A DNA stretch of 64,000 nt from Gelatiniphilus marinus (GTDB lineage Bacteria; Bacteroidota; Bacteroidia; Flavobacteriales; Flavobacteriaceae), in assembly GCF_042678305.1 (NCBI RefSeq), contig NZ_JBHUDT010000002.1; one strand, given 5' to 3'. The notes under the pieces were generated by a model, which searched no databases, had not been told where the DNA came from, and saw nothing but the letters and a program-made list of their open reading frames with translations. Below, piece by piece: positions 19,297 through 27,136 of the stretch. The translations under genes and the position numbers were made by a program. Position 1 is the stretch's first letter, and each line of letters begins with the position of its first letter.

Positions 19297-19304
19297 TATT
19301 TTTG
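19297..19304 (+). promoter_or_regulatory. -7 box for the nqr operon
   Basis: TATTTTTG matches TAnnTTTG and lies 38 bases before the nqrA ATG. The plug-gene promoter lies about 90 bases away on the other strand, so the two units diverge from a compact region. Confidence 0.55.
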
Positions 19305-19342
19305 CACGGATTTTTAGACAACTAATTTCAATAAAAATAAAT

Positions 19343-20698
19343 ATGTCAAAAGACATTCGCATTAAAAAAGGTCTAGACATTAAACTTAAAGGTGAAGCTG
19401 AAAAAACCTTAGAACAGGCTATTTTAAGCAACTTTTATACTTTAAGACCTGAAGACTTCCACGGCGTTATTCCTAAATTAATTTTTAAAGTTGGAGCTAA
19501 AGTAAAAGCGGGCGAGCCCGTTTTTTTCGATAAATCCAACGAAAACGTAAAGTTTGTTTCTCCTGTTTCTGGTGAGATTGTAGATATTGTTCGTGGCGAA
19601 AAACGCAAAATATTATCTGTAAAAATACAAGCAGATAAAGTACAAACCTACCAAGACTATGGTAAATTTAATCTAGATGCTGCAAAACCCAATGAGGTAA
19701 AAGCACATTTGTTGGCTACCGGTTGTTGGCCGTTTGTAAAACAACGCCCATACGATGTAATAGCAAAACCAGACCAATCGCCAAAAGCTATTTTTATTTC
19801 TGGTTATGCCAGTGCGCCACTAGCAGCCGATTTAGATTTTACCCTGCAAGGCAAAAAAGCAGAATTGCAGGCCGCAGTTACAGCACTTGCCAAACTAACA
19901 GAAGGTAAGGTGCATATATCAGTTGGTAAAAACTCTAATTCGCCATTAGCCAATCTTTCTGGTGCAACTATTCATAAAGTTTCTGGACCGCATCCATCGG
20001 GTAATGTGGGTACACAAATTAATAAAATAGATCCTGTAAATAAAGGCGAAGTGGTTTGGACGGTAAATCCGCAAGACTTGGTTATTATTGGAGAACTTTT
20101 GTTAACCGGTAAATTTAATGCAGAACGTATTGTAGCGCTGGTTGGTTCTTTAGTTGAAAAACCAAGATATTTTAAAACTAAAATAGCTAGCGAAATAGCT
20201 ACTATGGTTTACGATAAGGGCATTGCTAAAGACGCCCATGCACGCCTTATTTCTGGCAATGTTTTAAGTGGCAAGCAAGTGCAGCCCGATGGTAGTTTAG
20301 ATTATTACAGCAATGTAATTACAATAATTCCCGAAGGTGATGATTACGAGTTTTTTGGATGGAACAAGCCCATTTTTAACAAAATTTCTACATCAAGAGC
20401 CATGACATTTTCTTGGTTAAACCCAAAGAAAAAATACGATTTAAACACCAACACCAATGGCGAGCATCGTGCATTTGTAACCACTGGGACTTACGAAGCC
20501 GTTTTTCCTCTGGATATTTATCCGATGCAGTTATTAAAAGCTTGCATGTACAAAGATTTAGACGAGATGGAAGCTTTGGGCATGTACGAAGTAGCACCCG
20601 AAGATTTTGCCTTAACAGAATTTGTTTGTGTATCTAAGCAACCCCATCAAAAAATTATTAGAGACGGGTTGGACTTGATGCTTAAAGAAATTGGGTAA
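19343..20698 (+). CDS. nqrA: Na+-translocating NADH:quinone reductase subunit A
   Basis: 451 residues, the usual NqrA length. It opens with SKDIRIKKGLDIKLKG and contains the RnfC-like biotinyl-lipoyl fold (FKVGAKVKAGEPVFFDK, FVSPVSGEIVDIVRGEKR) and the later QINKIDPVNKGEVVW. NqrA is a peripheral cytoplasmic subunit near the quinone site of the Na+ pump, which couples NADH oxidation to sodium export. First gene of nqrABCDEF, 55 bases ahead of nqrB. Confidence 0.96.
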   Translation: MSKDIRIKKGLDIKLKGEAEKTLEQAILSNFYTLRPEDFHGVIPKLIFKVGAKVKAGEPVFFDKSNENVKFVSPVSGEIVDIVRGEKRKILSVKIQADKVQTYQDYGKFNLDAAKPNEVKAHLLATGCWPFVKQRPYDVIAKPDQSPKAIFISGYASAPLAADLDFTLQGKKAELQAAVTALAKLTEGKVHISVGKNSNSPLANLSGATIHKVSGPHPSGNVGTQINKIDPVNKGEVVWTVNPQDLVIIGELLLTGKFNAERIVALVGSLVEKPRYFKTKIASEIATMVYDKGIAKDAHARLISGNVLSGKQVQPDGSLDYYSNVITIIPEGDDYEFFGWNKPIFNKISTSRAMTFSWLNPKKKYDLNTNTNGEHRAFVTTGTYEAVFPLDIYPMQLLKACMYKDLDEMEALGMYEVAPEDFALTEFVCVSKQPHQKIIRDGLDLMLKEIG

Positions 20699-20753
20699 TA
20701 TACCGGTGGCTAAAGTTCTTGAAGCGACATTTTAAAACAATAAACTTAAACAA

Positions 20754-21980
20754 ATGGGTTTAAAAGAGAATTTACATAAATTTAAGGAAAAGAATAAAAA
20801 TAAAAAGTGGTTGCCCGCATTTAATGCCATTCACACATTTTTATACTTGCCAAACGAGACCACGCACAATGGGACTCATATAAAAGTAGCCGACGATTTA
20901 AAACGTACCATGAATACCGTTATTATGGCCATGGTACCTTGTTTGATTTTCGGAATGTTCAATGCTGGCTATCAGCACCACCTGGCATTGGGAGAGATTC
21001 AAGCTGCAGCCGGAGGTTTCTTTAGTCCAGAATTCTGGACCATGGATAACTTTTTAGTTGGGTTCTGGAAAATACTGCCCATATTAATCGTTTCCTATGG
21101 TGTTGGATTGGGTATTGAATTTATATTCGCCATAATTAAAGGGCACGAAGTAGAAGAAGGTTATTTGGTAACCGGAATGCTCGTACCACTTATCGTACCC
21201 GTCGATATTCCACTTTGGATGCTTGCCGTAGCTGTAGCATTTGGTGTTGTAATTGGCAAAGAAGTATTTGGAGGAACCGGAATGAATATTTTAAACCCAG
21301 CATTAACCATTAGGGCTTTTTTATTCTTCGCCTATCCAACTTGGATGACTGGTGATAAGGTATGGGTGCACGGAGCCGTAGAGCGCGATAAAATGATAGC
21401 GGCCGGAGAAAATCTAGATGCCATTTCTGGCGAAACCGTGTTAGGGTATTTGGCACAAGGTAAAGAAGTAGCCTACTCGGTTTCAGATATGTTTCTTGGT
21501 TTTATTCCAGGTTCTATCGGTGAAACTTCAACCTTGCTCATCCTTTTAGGAGGTTTGTTTTTAATCTTCTCTAAAATAGGAAGCTGGAGGATTATGTTAT
21601 CTTCTGTTTTGGGGGCCATAGTTATGGGCTTGATATTTAATGCTGTTGTAGATGCTGGTTGGATTGCCCAAAGCAGTAAATTCTTCGGGTTAATGAGCAC
21701 GGCATGGTGGCACCACCTGCTAATAGGCGGATTTGCCTTTGGTACAGTATTTATGGCTACCGATCCTGTAACCGCATCGCAAACCACCAAAGGAAAATGG
21801 ATATATGGTTTTTTAATAGGATTTATTGCCGTTATGATTCGTGTGTTCAACCCGGCATACCCGGAAGGAATTATGCTAGCCATTTTATTGATGAATGTGT
21901 TTGCTCCAACAATCGATCATTACGTTGTGCAAGGCAATGTAAAGAAAAGACTAAAACGTTTAAAAGCTAAAGTAGCATAA
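20754..21980 (+). CDS. nqrB: Na+-translocating NADH:quinone reductase subunit B
   Basis: 408 residues with about ten membrane helices. It contains GTGMNILNPALTIRAFLFFAYP and FMATDPVTASQTTKGK, typical of NqrB/RnfD proteins. NqrB carries a covalent FMN and riboflavin and forms the sodium path. The region expected to hold the ApbE flavinylation site reads DAISGETVLG, where SGAT is the usual motif. nqrC starts 2 bases after the stop, indicating coupled translation. Confidence 0.95.
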   Translation: MGLKENLHKFKEKNKNKKWLPAFNAIHTFLYLPNETTHNGTHIKVADDLKRTMNTVIMAMVPCLIFGMFNAGYQHHLALGEIQAAAGGFFSPEFWTMDNFLVGFWKILPILIVSYGVGLGIEFIFAIIKGHEVEEGYLVTGMLVPLIVPVDIPLWMLAVAVAFGVVIGKEVFGGTGMNILNPALTIRAFLFFAYPTWMTGDKVWVHGAVERDKMIAAGENLDAISGETVLGYLAQGKEVAYSVSDMFLGFIPGSIGETSTLLILLGGLFLIFSKIGSWRIMLSSVLGAIVMGLIFNAVVDAGWIAQSSKFFGLMSTAWWHHLLIGGFAFGTVFMATDPVTASQTTKGKWIYGFLIGFIAVMIRVFNPAYPEGIMLAILLMNVFAPTIDHYVVQGNVKKRLKRLKAKVA

Positions 21981-21982
21981 CG

Positions 21983-22726
21983 ATGGAAAAAAGAACAGAT
22001 AAAAATTCGTACACCATAATATTTGCCACAATTATGGTTATTGTGGTCGGCGCCCTATTAGCCTTTTTAGCCTCGTCCTTAAAACCCATAATTGTTGAAA
22101 ACCAACGTTTGGAAAAACAACAAAACATCCTGTACGCTATGGGCGTTAACGATAACGACGAAACCACTGCTAATTTTGTGTCAACCAAAGATGCTCCAGA
22201 GTTGTTTTCAAAATACATAAAAAAACAGCTGGTAATCCAAGACGGTAAAGTGTCTGAAAACGATAAAGCCTACCTAATCGATGTAAAAAAAGAACAAGCT
22301 AATGCCAAAGCAGGTAAAGCAAGACGCCTGCCGCTATTTGTTGGCGAAAAAGATGGCGAAACGTATTATATAGCTCCAATTAGAGGGAAAGGCCTCTGGG
22401 ATGCAATATGGGCCTATGTAGCCATGGACAAAGATATGGTAGTAAAAGGTGCTTATTTTGATCATAAAGCTGAAACCCCAGGTTTAGGGGCTAATATAAA
22501 GCAACGTTACTTTATGGACGATTTTATTGGAGAGCATTTAATGAACAATGGCGTTTTTAAAGGTATAGACGTTGCCAAAGGGAATGCAGATCCAAAAAAC
22601 GAAGATAAAACAGATAATGAAGTAGATGCCATAGCAGGAGCAACCATTACTGGCGATGGCGTATCGGCAATGATAAGAAGCGATTTAAAGCTTTATGTGC
22701 CATATTTTGAAACTTTAAAAAACTAG
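21983..22726 (+). CDS. nqrC: Na+-translocating NADH:quinone reductase subunit C
   Basis: 247 residues. One N-terminal membrane helix (residues about 10-32) is followed by a periplasmic FMN-binding domain. It contains IAPIRGKGLWDAIWAYVAM and HKAETPGLGA. The covalent FMN threonine lies in DAIAGATITGDGVSAM, with AGAT in place of the more common SGAT. The FMN is attached by ApbE, encoded at 27137. The gene ends where a four-helix-bundle gene with repeat flanks begins, which separates it from nqrD. Confidence 0.95.
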   Translation: MEKRTDKNSYTIIFATIMVIVVGALLAFLASSLKPIIVENQRLEKQQNILYAMGVNDNDETTANFVSTKDAPELFSKYIKKQLVIQDGKVSENDKAYLIDVKKEQANAKAGKARRLPLFVGEKDGETYYIAPIRGKGLWDAIWAYVAMDKDMVVKGAYFDHKAETPGLGANIKQRYFMDDFIGEHLMNNGVFKGIDVAKGNADPKNEDKTDNEVDAIAGATITGDGVSAMIRSDLKLYVPYFETLKN

Positions 22727-22773
22727 AATAAAGTAGAAAGTGTACTTAAGTACCTTAAATACTTAAAGTTAAA
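22727..22773. repeat. Left flank repeat of the four-helix-bundle insertion
   Basis: AT-rich palindromic stretch with TACTTAAGTA. It contains CCTTAAATACTTAAAGTT at 22753-22770, which recurs exactly at 23839-23856 between nqrD and nqrE. It lies between the nqrC stop and the four-helix-bundle ATG. Confidence 0.65.
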
Positions 22774-23127
22774 ATGACAAATAAAGAGTTTGCTGAAAAA
22801 TTAGAAAAACGAACAGTAAAGTTTGCAATTGAAATTATAAATTTGTCAGTAAGTTTACCTAAAACAACAGAGTCTTTAGTTGTAAAAAACCAGCTAACAA
22901 AGTCTGGAACAAGTATAGGCGCTAATTATAGAGAAGCCAATAGAAGTAGAAGCAAAAAAGATTTTAAAAATAAAATTAAAATTAGCTTAGGAGAAGCAAG
23001 CGAAACAGATTATTGGTTAGAAATTATAGAAGAAATTAACTGGATAAATAAAAATGAAATTAATGATTTAAGAAAAGAAGCTAAAGAGTTACTAGCAATT
23101 TTCACATCTATTGCGAATAAACTTTAG
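22774..23127 (+). CDS. Four-helix-bundle protein (S23/IVP-like) inside the nqr operon
   Basis: 117 residues. The pattern matches the four-helix-bundle family encoded by 23S rRNA intervening sequences and related to the Avd accessory proteins of diversity-generating retroelements: KFAIEIINLSVSLP, then QLTKSGTSIGANYREANRSR, KNKIKISLGEASETDYWLEI, and a final helix. The function of stand-alone members is unknown. It separates nqrC from nqrD, where the family has no known role, and has repeat sequence on both sides. The TAG stop lies inside the right repeat (AAACTTTAGACACTT, 23119-23133). Probably a passenger of a small mobile unit. Confidence 0.88.
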   Translation: MTNKEFAEKLEKRTVKFAIEIINLSVSLPKTTESLVVKNQLTKSGTSIGANYREANRSRSKKDFKNKIKISLGEASETDYWLEIIEEINWINKNEINDLRKEAKELLAIFTSIANKL

Positions 23128-23158
23128 ACACTTTAAGTACTTAAAACTTTAGACACTT
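23119..23158. repeat. Right flank repeat of the four-helix-bundle insertion (two copies)
   Basis: AAACTTTAGACACTT occurs at 23119-23133 and again at 23144-23158, separated by TAAGTACTTA. A near-identical copy (AAACTTTAGGCACTT) is at 23883-23897. The first copy supplies the stop codon of the four-helix-bundle gene. Confidence 0.7.
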
Positions 23159-23164
23159 AAAATT

Positions 23165-23812
23165 ATGGGCTTACTTTCAAAAAAAGACAGCAAATTAATA
23201 CTAGATCCATTAGCAGATAATAACCCTATTACTATTCAAGTATTGGGTATTTGTTCGGCATTAGCAATTACTGCAGAATTAGAAGCATCAATAGTAATGT
23301 CTATTTCAGTACTATTTGTAATGGGCGTTGGTAACGTGGTTATTTCGTTAATGCGTAATGTAATACCATCAAAAATCAGAATTATAGCGCAACTAATTGT
23401 TGTAGCTACATTAGTAATTATAGTAGATTTAGTACTAAAAGCATTCGCTTACGAATTAAGTAAAACACTTTCGGTATTTGTTGGTTTAATCATTACCAAC
23501 TGTATAATTATGGGACGTTTTGAGGCCTTCGCTCTGGGCAATGGCATATGGAGATCGTTTCTAGATGGCATAGGTAATGCTCTTGGTTATGGCGTTATAC
23601 TAGTTATTGTAGGCTTTTTTAGAGAATTACTTGGTTCTGGTACCTTATTAGGAATACCAGTACTAGGCGATCCTATTGAAAAAACAGGTTTGTATGCCAT
23701 AGGCTACGAAAACAATGGGTTTATGCTATTATCGCCCATGGCATTAATTGTAGTTGGAATCATTATTTGGGTACAACGCACAAAAAATAAAGCATTAGTA
23801 GAAGATCATTAA
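23165..23812 (+). CDS. nqrD: Na+-translocating NADH:quinone reductase subunit D
   Basis: 215 residues, six membrane helices, usual length. It contains NPITIQVLGICSALAIT, TNCIIMGRFEAFALGNG and GYGVILVIVGFFRELLGSG, all typical of NqrD/RnfE. Together with NqrE it forms the membrane part that carries an intramembrane Fe-S centre; the conserved Cys residues are in GICSAL and TNCIIMGR. It is bounded on both sides by copies of the same short repeat, which is unusual within an nqr operon. Confidence 0.95.
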   Translation: MGLLSKKDSKLILDPLADNNPITIQVLGICSALAITAELEASIVMSISVLFVMGVGNVVISLMRNVIPSKIRIIAQLIVVATLVIIVDLVLKAFAYELSKTLSVFVGLIITNCIIMGRFEAFALGNGIWRSFLDGIGNALGYGVILVIVGFFRELLGSGTLLGIPVLGDPIEKTGLYAIGYENNGFMLLSPMALIVVGIIIWVQRTKNKALVEDH

Positions 23813-23816
23813 TTAG

Positions 23817-23917
23817 AAAGTACTTGAAGTATAAAGTGCCTTAAATACTTAAAGTTGAAAAAAGAAAAACATAATTATAGGAAAACTTTAGGCACTTATA
23901 ACTTAATGAACTTATAA
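23817..23917. repeat. Gene-less copy of the four-helix-bundle flank repeats
   Basis: The nqrD-nqrE gap holds a left flank with CCTTAAATACTTAAAGTT (23839-23856), a 26-base A-rich spacer, and a right flank with AAACTTTAGGCACTT (23883-23897). The arms AAGTGCCT and AGGCACTT can pair. It has the ends of the element at 22727-23158 but no gene, like a miniature derivative or a deletion remnant. Confidence 0.6.
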
Positions 23918-23926
23918 CATAAGAAA

Positions 23927-24688
23927 ATGGAACATGTAGAATTATTTTTCAAATCAATTTTTATAGATAACATGGTGTTTGCAACCTTCCTCGGGATGTG
24001 TTCTTACCTAGCCGTATCTAAAAAAGTAAGTACAGCCGTTGGACTTGGTGCTGCTGTAATTTTCGTATTAGCAATAACGGTACCTTTAAACTGGTTGTTA
24101 GATCAGTACCTTTTGCAACCCGGAGCTTTAAAATGGGTTGATGGAAGTGCAGATGGCGAAGGCTTTTCAGGAATGGATTTAAGTTTCCTATCGTTTATCA
24201 TGTTTATAGCCACCATTGCAACCATGGTACAATTGGTTGAGATTGTAGTCGAGAAATTCTCACCTTCACTTTATAACTCACTTGGTATTTTCCTGCCTTT
24301 AATTGCGGTAAACTGTGCTATTTTAGGAGGCTCGTTATTTATGCAATCTCGAGAAATAGCAACCTTAGGTTTAGCATTAAATTATGGTGTAGGCTCAGGT
24401 ATAGGCTGGTTTTTAGCAATTTTAGCCATTGCAGCAATTCGTGAAAAAATTAGATATTCAAACGTGCCACCTGCCTTACGAGGTTTAGGAATTACATTTA
24501 TAATTACAGGTTTAATGGCCATTGGTTTTATGAGTTTTGGAGGGATGCTAACCGGAGGCGATGAAGAGGCTCCAATGCAAGAACAAACAGCTTCGGTAAA
24601 TAAAGAAGCAAAAGAAAATATTACGTTGAGCACAGCCAAAACGTCTGAAAAAAAAGTAGTTGCTAACAACATAAAAGTAAATGAGTAA
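23927..24688 (+). CDS. nqrE: Na+-translocating NADH:quinone reductase subunit E
   Basis: 253 residues with six membrane helices in the first 205. It opens with EHVELFFKSIFIDNMVFATF and contains FLGMCSYLAVS and LPLIAVNCAILGGSLF, whose Cys residues bind the membrane Fe-S centre shared with NqrD. The C-terminal 45 residues are a charged, Lys/Glu/Thr-rich tail not found in the 200-residue NqrE of enteric bacteria. The gene overlaps nqrF by 8 bases. Confidence 0.95.
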   Translation: MEHVELFFKSIFIDNMVFATFLGMCSYLAVSKKVSTAVGLGAAVIFVLAITVPLNWLLDQYLLQPGALKWVDGSADGEGFSGMDLSFLSFIMFIATIATMVQLVEIVVEKFSPSLYNSLGIFLPLIAVNCAILGGSLFMQSREIATLGLALNYGVGSGIGWFLAILAIAAIREKIRYSNVPPALRGLGITFIITGLMAIGFMSFGGMLTGGDEEAPMQEQTASVNKEAKENITLSTAKTSEKKVVANNIKVNE

Positions 24689-26000
24689 TATGATTTTAGC
24701 CGCAAGTACATTAGGAACAATTATAGCAACGGTAACAGCCTTTTTAGTTATAACGTTGTTGTTGGTAGCATTACTATTAGTTGTAAAACAAAAACTATCG
24801 CCTTCTGGCCCCGTTAAAATAACCATTAATGGCGAAAAGGAAATCGAAGTAGCATCTGGTGGCACCCTGCTAACCACTCTAGGCGCACAAAAAATATTTT
24901 TACCATCGGCATGTGGTGGTGGCGGTACTTGCATACAGTGCGAATGCCACGTTCTAGAAGGTGGTGGAGAGGCGTTGCCCACAGAAACCCCTCATTTTAC
25001 CCGTAAAGAATTAAAAGATGGTGCGCGTTTATCCTGTCAGGTAAAAGTTAAACAAGATATGGTTATAACCATTCCAGAAGAAGTGTTTGGTATTAAAAAA
25101 TGGGAAGCCACCGTAGTGCGCAACTACAATGTAGCCTCATTTATAAAGGAGTTTGTTGTAGAAATCCCCGAAGACATGGGCTACAAAGCAGGCGGCTACA
25201 TACAAATTGAAATTCCGGAATGCGAAATAAAATATTCGGATATAGACATAACAGCACATCCCGAAGAGCACGATTCGCCAGATAAGTTTCAAGAAGAGTG
25301 GGACAAATTCAATCTCTGGCCTTTGGTAATGAAAAATACCGAAACCGTAGAACGTGCCTATTCTATGGCCTCTTTTCCTGCTGAAGGACGAGAAATCATG
25401 TTAAATGTACGTATTGCAACCCCACCATGGGATCGTAATAAAAACGGATGGATGGACGTAAACCCAGGTGTTGCTTCATCGTATATATTTGCCCAAAAAC
25501 CAGGTGATAAAGTAACCATTTCCGGGCCTTACGGAGAGTTTTTTATAAACGAATCTGAAAGCGAAATGCTATACGTTGGCGGTGGAGCAGGTATGGCACC
25601 CATGCGCTCGCATCTATATCACCTCTTTAAAACCCTAAAAACCAACAGAAAAGTAACTTATTGGTACGGTGGGCGCTCTAAAAGAGAACTCTTTTACCTA
25701 GATCATTTTAACGAGTTGGAAAAAGAATTCCCTAATTTTAAATTTTACTTAGCTTTGTCTGAACCCTTGCCAGAAGATAATTGGAAAGTAAAAAAAGATA
25801 TTAACGACGAAGAGGGCGATGGATTTGTTGGCTTTATTCACAATTGTGTGATAGATAATTATCTGAACCATCATGAATCACCAGAAGACATCGAGCTGTA
25901 TTTCTGTGGCCCGCCATTAATGAACAAGGCCGTTCAGAAAATGGGAGAAGATTTTGGTATCCCAGACGAGCATATTAGATTTGATGACTTTGGAGGCTAA
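24681..26000 (+). CDS. nqrF: Na+-translocating NADH:quinone reductase subunit F
   Basis: 439 residues. An N-terminal membrane helix (residues about 8-36) is followed by a [2Fe-2S] ferredoxin domain with CGGGGTCIQC and the fourth Cys in LSCQVKV. A FAD domain (ERAYSMASFP) and NADH domain (YVGGGAGMAPMRSH, FCGPPLMNKAV) complete it. NqrF takes electrons from NADH into the pump. It overlaps the end of nqrE by 8 bases and is followed by a terminator. Confidence 0.96.
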   Translation: MSNMILAASTLGTIIATVTAFLVITLLLVALLLVVKQKLSPSGPVKITINGEKEIEVASGGTLLTTLGAQKIFLPSACGGGGTCIQCECHVLEGGGEALPTETPHFTRKELKDGARLSCQVKVKQDMVITIPEEVFGIKKWEATVVRNYNVASFIKEFVVEIPEDMGYKAGGYIQIEIPECEIKYSDIDITAHPEEHDSPDKFQEEWDKFNLWPLVMKNTETVERAYSMASFPAEGREIMLNVRIATPPWDRNKNGWMDVNPGVASSYIFAQKPGDKVTISGPYGEFFINESESEMLYVGGGAGMAPMRSHLYHLFKTLKTNRKVTYWYGGRSKRELFYLDHFNELEKEFPNFKFYLALSEPLPEDNWKVKKDINDEEGDGFVGFIHNCVIDNYLNHHESPEDIELYFCGPPLMNKAVQKMGEDFGIPDEHIRFDDFGG

Positions 26001-26069
26001 AACTTAATTGTCATTCTAAGTTTTTCTTTTTTGAAAAACATAAAATCTTTAGATTGAAAACTAAATTAA

Positions 26070-26097
26070 AACCCAATGCGAAAGTATTGGGTTTTTT
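26070..26097 (+). terminator. Terminator of the nqr operon
   Basis: The stem AACCCAAT (26070-26077) pairs with ATTGGGTT (26086-26093) around an 8-base loop and runs into a T tract. It lies 70 bases after nqrF. Confidence 0.85.
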
Positions 26098-26123
26098 TAT
26101 GTCCAAATTATAAAAGCTTAAAG

Positions 26124-26576
26124 CTAAACCTGTAATTCGTGCTTGGGCTTGTTATGTTCAACCTCAAAGAGTTTTGTGTATTCCATAACATTGTTAAGGT
26201 CGTCCAATTTACATAAATAGCTAATAACAGCACACAAACCATCAAACAACACATCGTTATCTTTGGGGTTTTTAGGTTTATTATTTTTATGGTTAAGCGG
26301 TAATTGATAACCACAAGCAGTTAAAAAAACAGCTTCAATCTGCAATAATTCCAAAGGGGAATAGCCATTAAATTTTCTTCCTAAATTCTGGTGAACCCGC
26401 CCAATATAATTAAGCTGTAATGTACCGTGGTAATCAGATAAATGTTTCCATCCATCGGTTTTATCCAGTATATTTCCAACGGCGCATTGTTTACAGCATT
26501 CGGGAAACAGTTGGTTGCTATGATAGGCTGTATAAAGTTTTTTTATTGCAGATTCTAAACGAAAAGAAGTTTTCAT
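26124..26576 (-). CDS. Conserved protein of unknown function next to nqrF
   Basis: 150 residues, soluble, no signal peptide. A cysteine cluster PECCKQCAVGNIL lies near residues 25-37 and further Cys residues are scattered (TACGYQLPL, LCAVISYLC). I recall similar proteins next to nqrF in other flavobacteria, sometimes labelled as Nqr-related, but I know no demonstrated function. It is transcribed towards nqrF and diverges from the gene at 26640. The cysteines could bind metal or an Fe-S cluster; this is inference. Confidence 0.7.
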   Translation of the reverse strand: MKTSFRLESAIKKLYTAYHSNQLFPECCKQCAVGNILDKTDGWKHLSDYHGTLQLNYIGRVHQNLGRKFNGYSPLELLQIEAVFLTACGYQLPLNHKNNKPKNPKDNDVLFDGLCAVISYLCKLDDLNNVMEYTKLFEVEHNKPKHELQV

Positions 26577-26627
26577 AAATTGAAAATTTGGTATATAAAT
26601 TACAAAAAAAATATGAATTAATAATGT

Positions 26628-26635
26628 TAAATTTG
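26628..26635 (+). promoter_or_regulatory. -7 box immediately before the 26640 gene
   Basis: TAAATTTG matches TAnnTTTG and ends 4 bases before the ATG at 26640. If used, the mRNA would be almost leaderless, or translation would begin at the internal Met15. Confidence 0.4.
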
Positions 26636-26639
26636 CATT

Positions 26640-27017
26640 ATGGGCAAGCCACTAACAAATCAAGAACTGCACAATTTAGCCATGAACCACGTTGGGAAAG
26701 ATTTAGAGCAACGCGGTTTCGAGTTTATTGCCGTAAACAGTAAACTTAAAAAACACCCGCAATTTGTGTGCATCGATAAAAATAAACAGTATTATTTTGT
26801 TATTGTTCGCGCAGTAATATTGCCCGATAACCCTAATAATTACGATGTAGTTTGGATGGAATCCTTTAAAAAACATGCCCGTAAGAATAATGCTAAAGTG
26901 CTTTATGCGGGTGTGGGTTTGGCTAATGTGAACAACAAAAAACTGCCCATATATTTAAACGAAGAATATCTTATGGAATATAACGGCATACAGGTTTTAG
27001 AAACTAATTTGAATTAA
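26640..27017 (+). CDS. Conserved protein of unknown function between nqrF and apbE
   Basis: 125 residues, soluble. The layout GKDLEQRGFEFIAVNSKLKK, then FVCIDKNKQYYFVIVRAV recalls the alpha-beta-beta core of restriction-endonuclease-like (YraN/UPF0102-type) folds. However, the acidic and lysine catalytic residues are not evident, so nuclease activity should not be assumed. It reads in the same direction as apbE. Position between nqrF and apbE suggests a link to Nqr maturation, by context only. Confidence 0.65.
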   Translation: MGKPLTNQELHNLAMNHVGKDLEQRGFEFIAVNSKLKKHPQFVCIDKNKQYYFVIVRAVILPDNPNNYDVVWMESFKKHARKNNAKVLYAGVGLANVNNKKLPIYLNEEYLMEYNGIQVLETNLN

Positions 27018-27035
27018 AAAAAGTTGAATTGTTGC

Positions 27036-27124
27036 GTTATTGCGAGGAGGTACGACGTCGCAATATTTTGATAATAACTATAAATTAAACAGATTGCCAC
27101 GTCACTTTCGTTCCTTGTTATGGC
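27036..27124. repeat. R2-type inverted repeat pair before apbE
   Basis: The left arm GTTATTGCGAGGAGGTACGA and a right arm that reads, on the minus strand, CGTGGCAATCTGTTTAAT face each other. The same family appears at 45927, 55075, 60388 and 61951. It fills most of the gap between the 26640 gene and apbE. Confidence 0.65.
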
Positions 27125-27136
27125 GGATTATTCATT

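Noticed and set aside
23817..23917. The nqrD-nqrE gap as an internal operon terminator or promoter
   Set aside because: The palindrome has no T tract and no clear TAnnTTTG box, and its ends match the four-helix-bundle flanks, so a repeat explanation is better supported.
26640..27017. Calling the gene a YraN/UPF0102 nuclease
   Set aside because: Only the rough secondary-structure layout is similar; the expected catalytic acidic and lysine residues are not evident.
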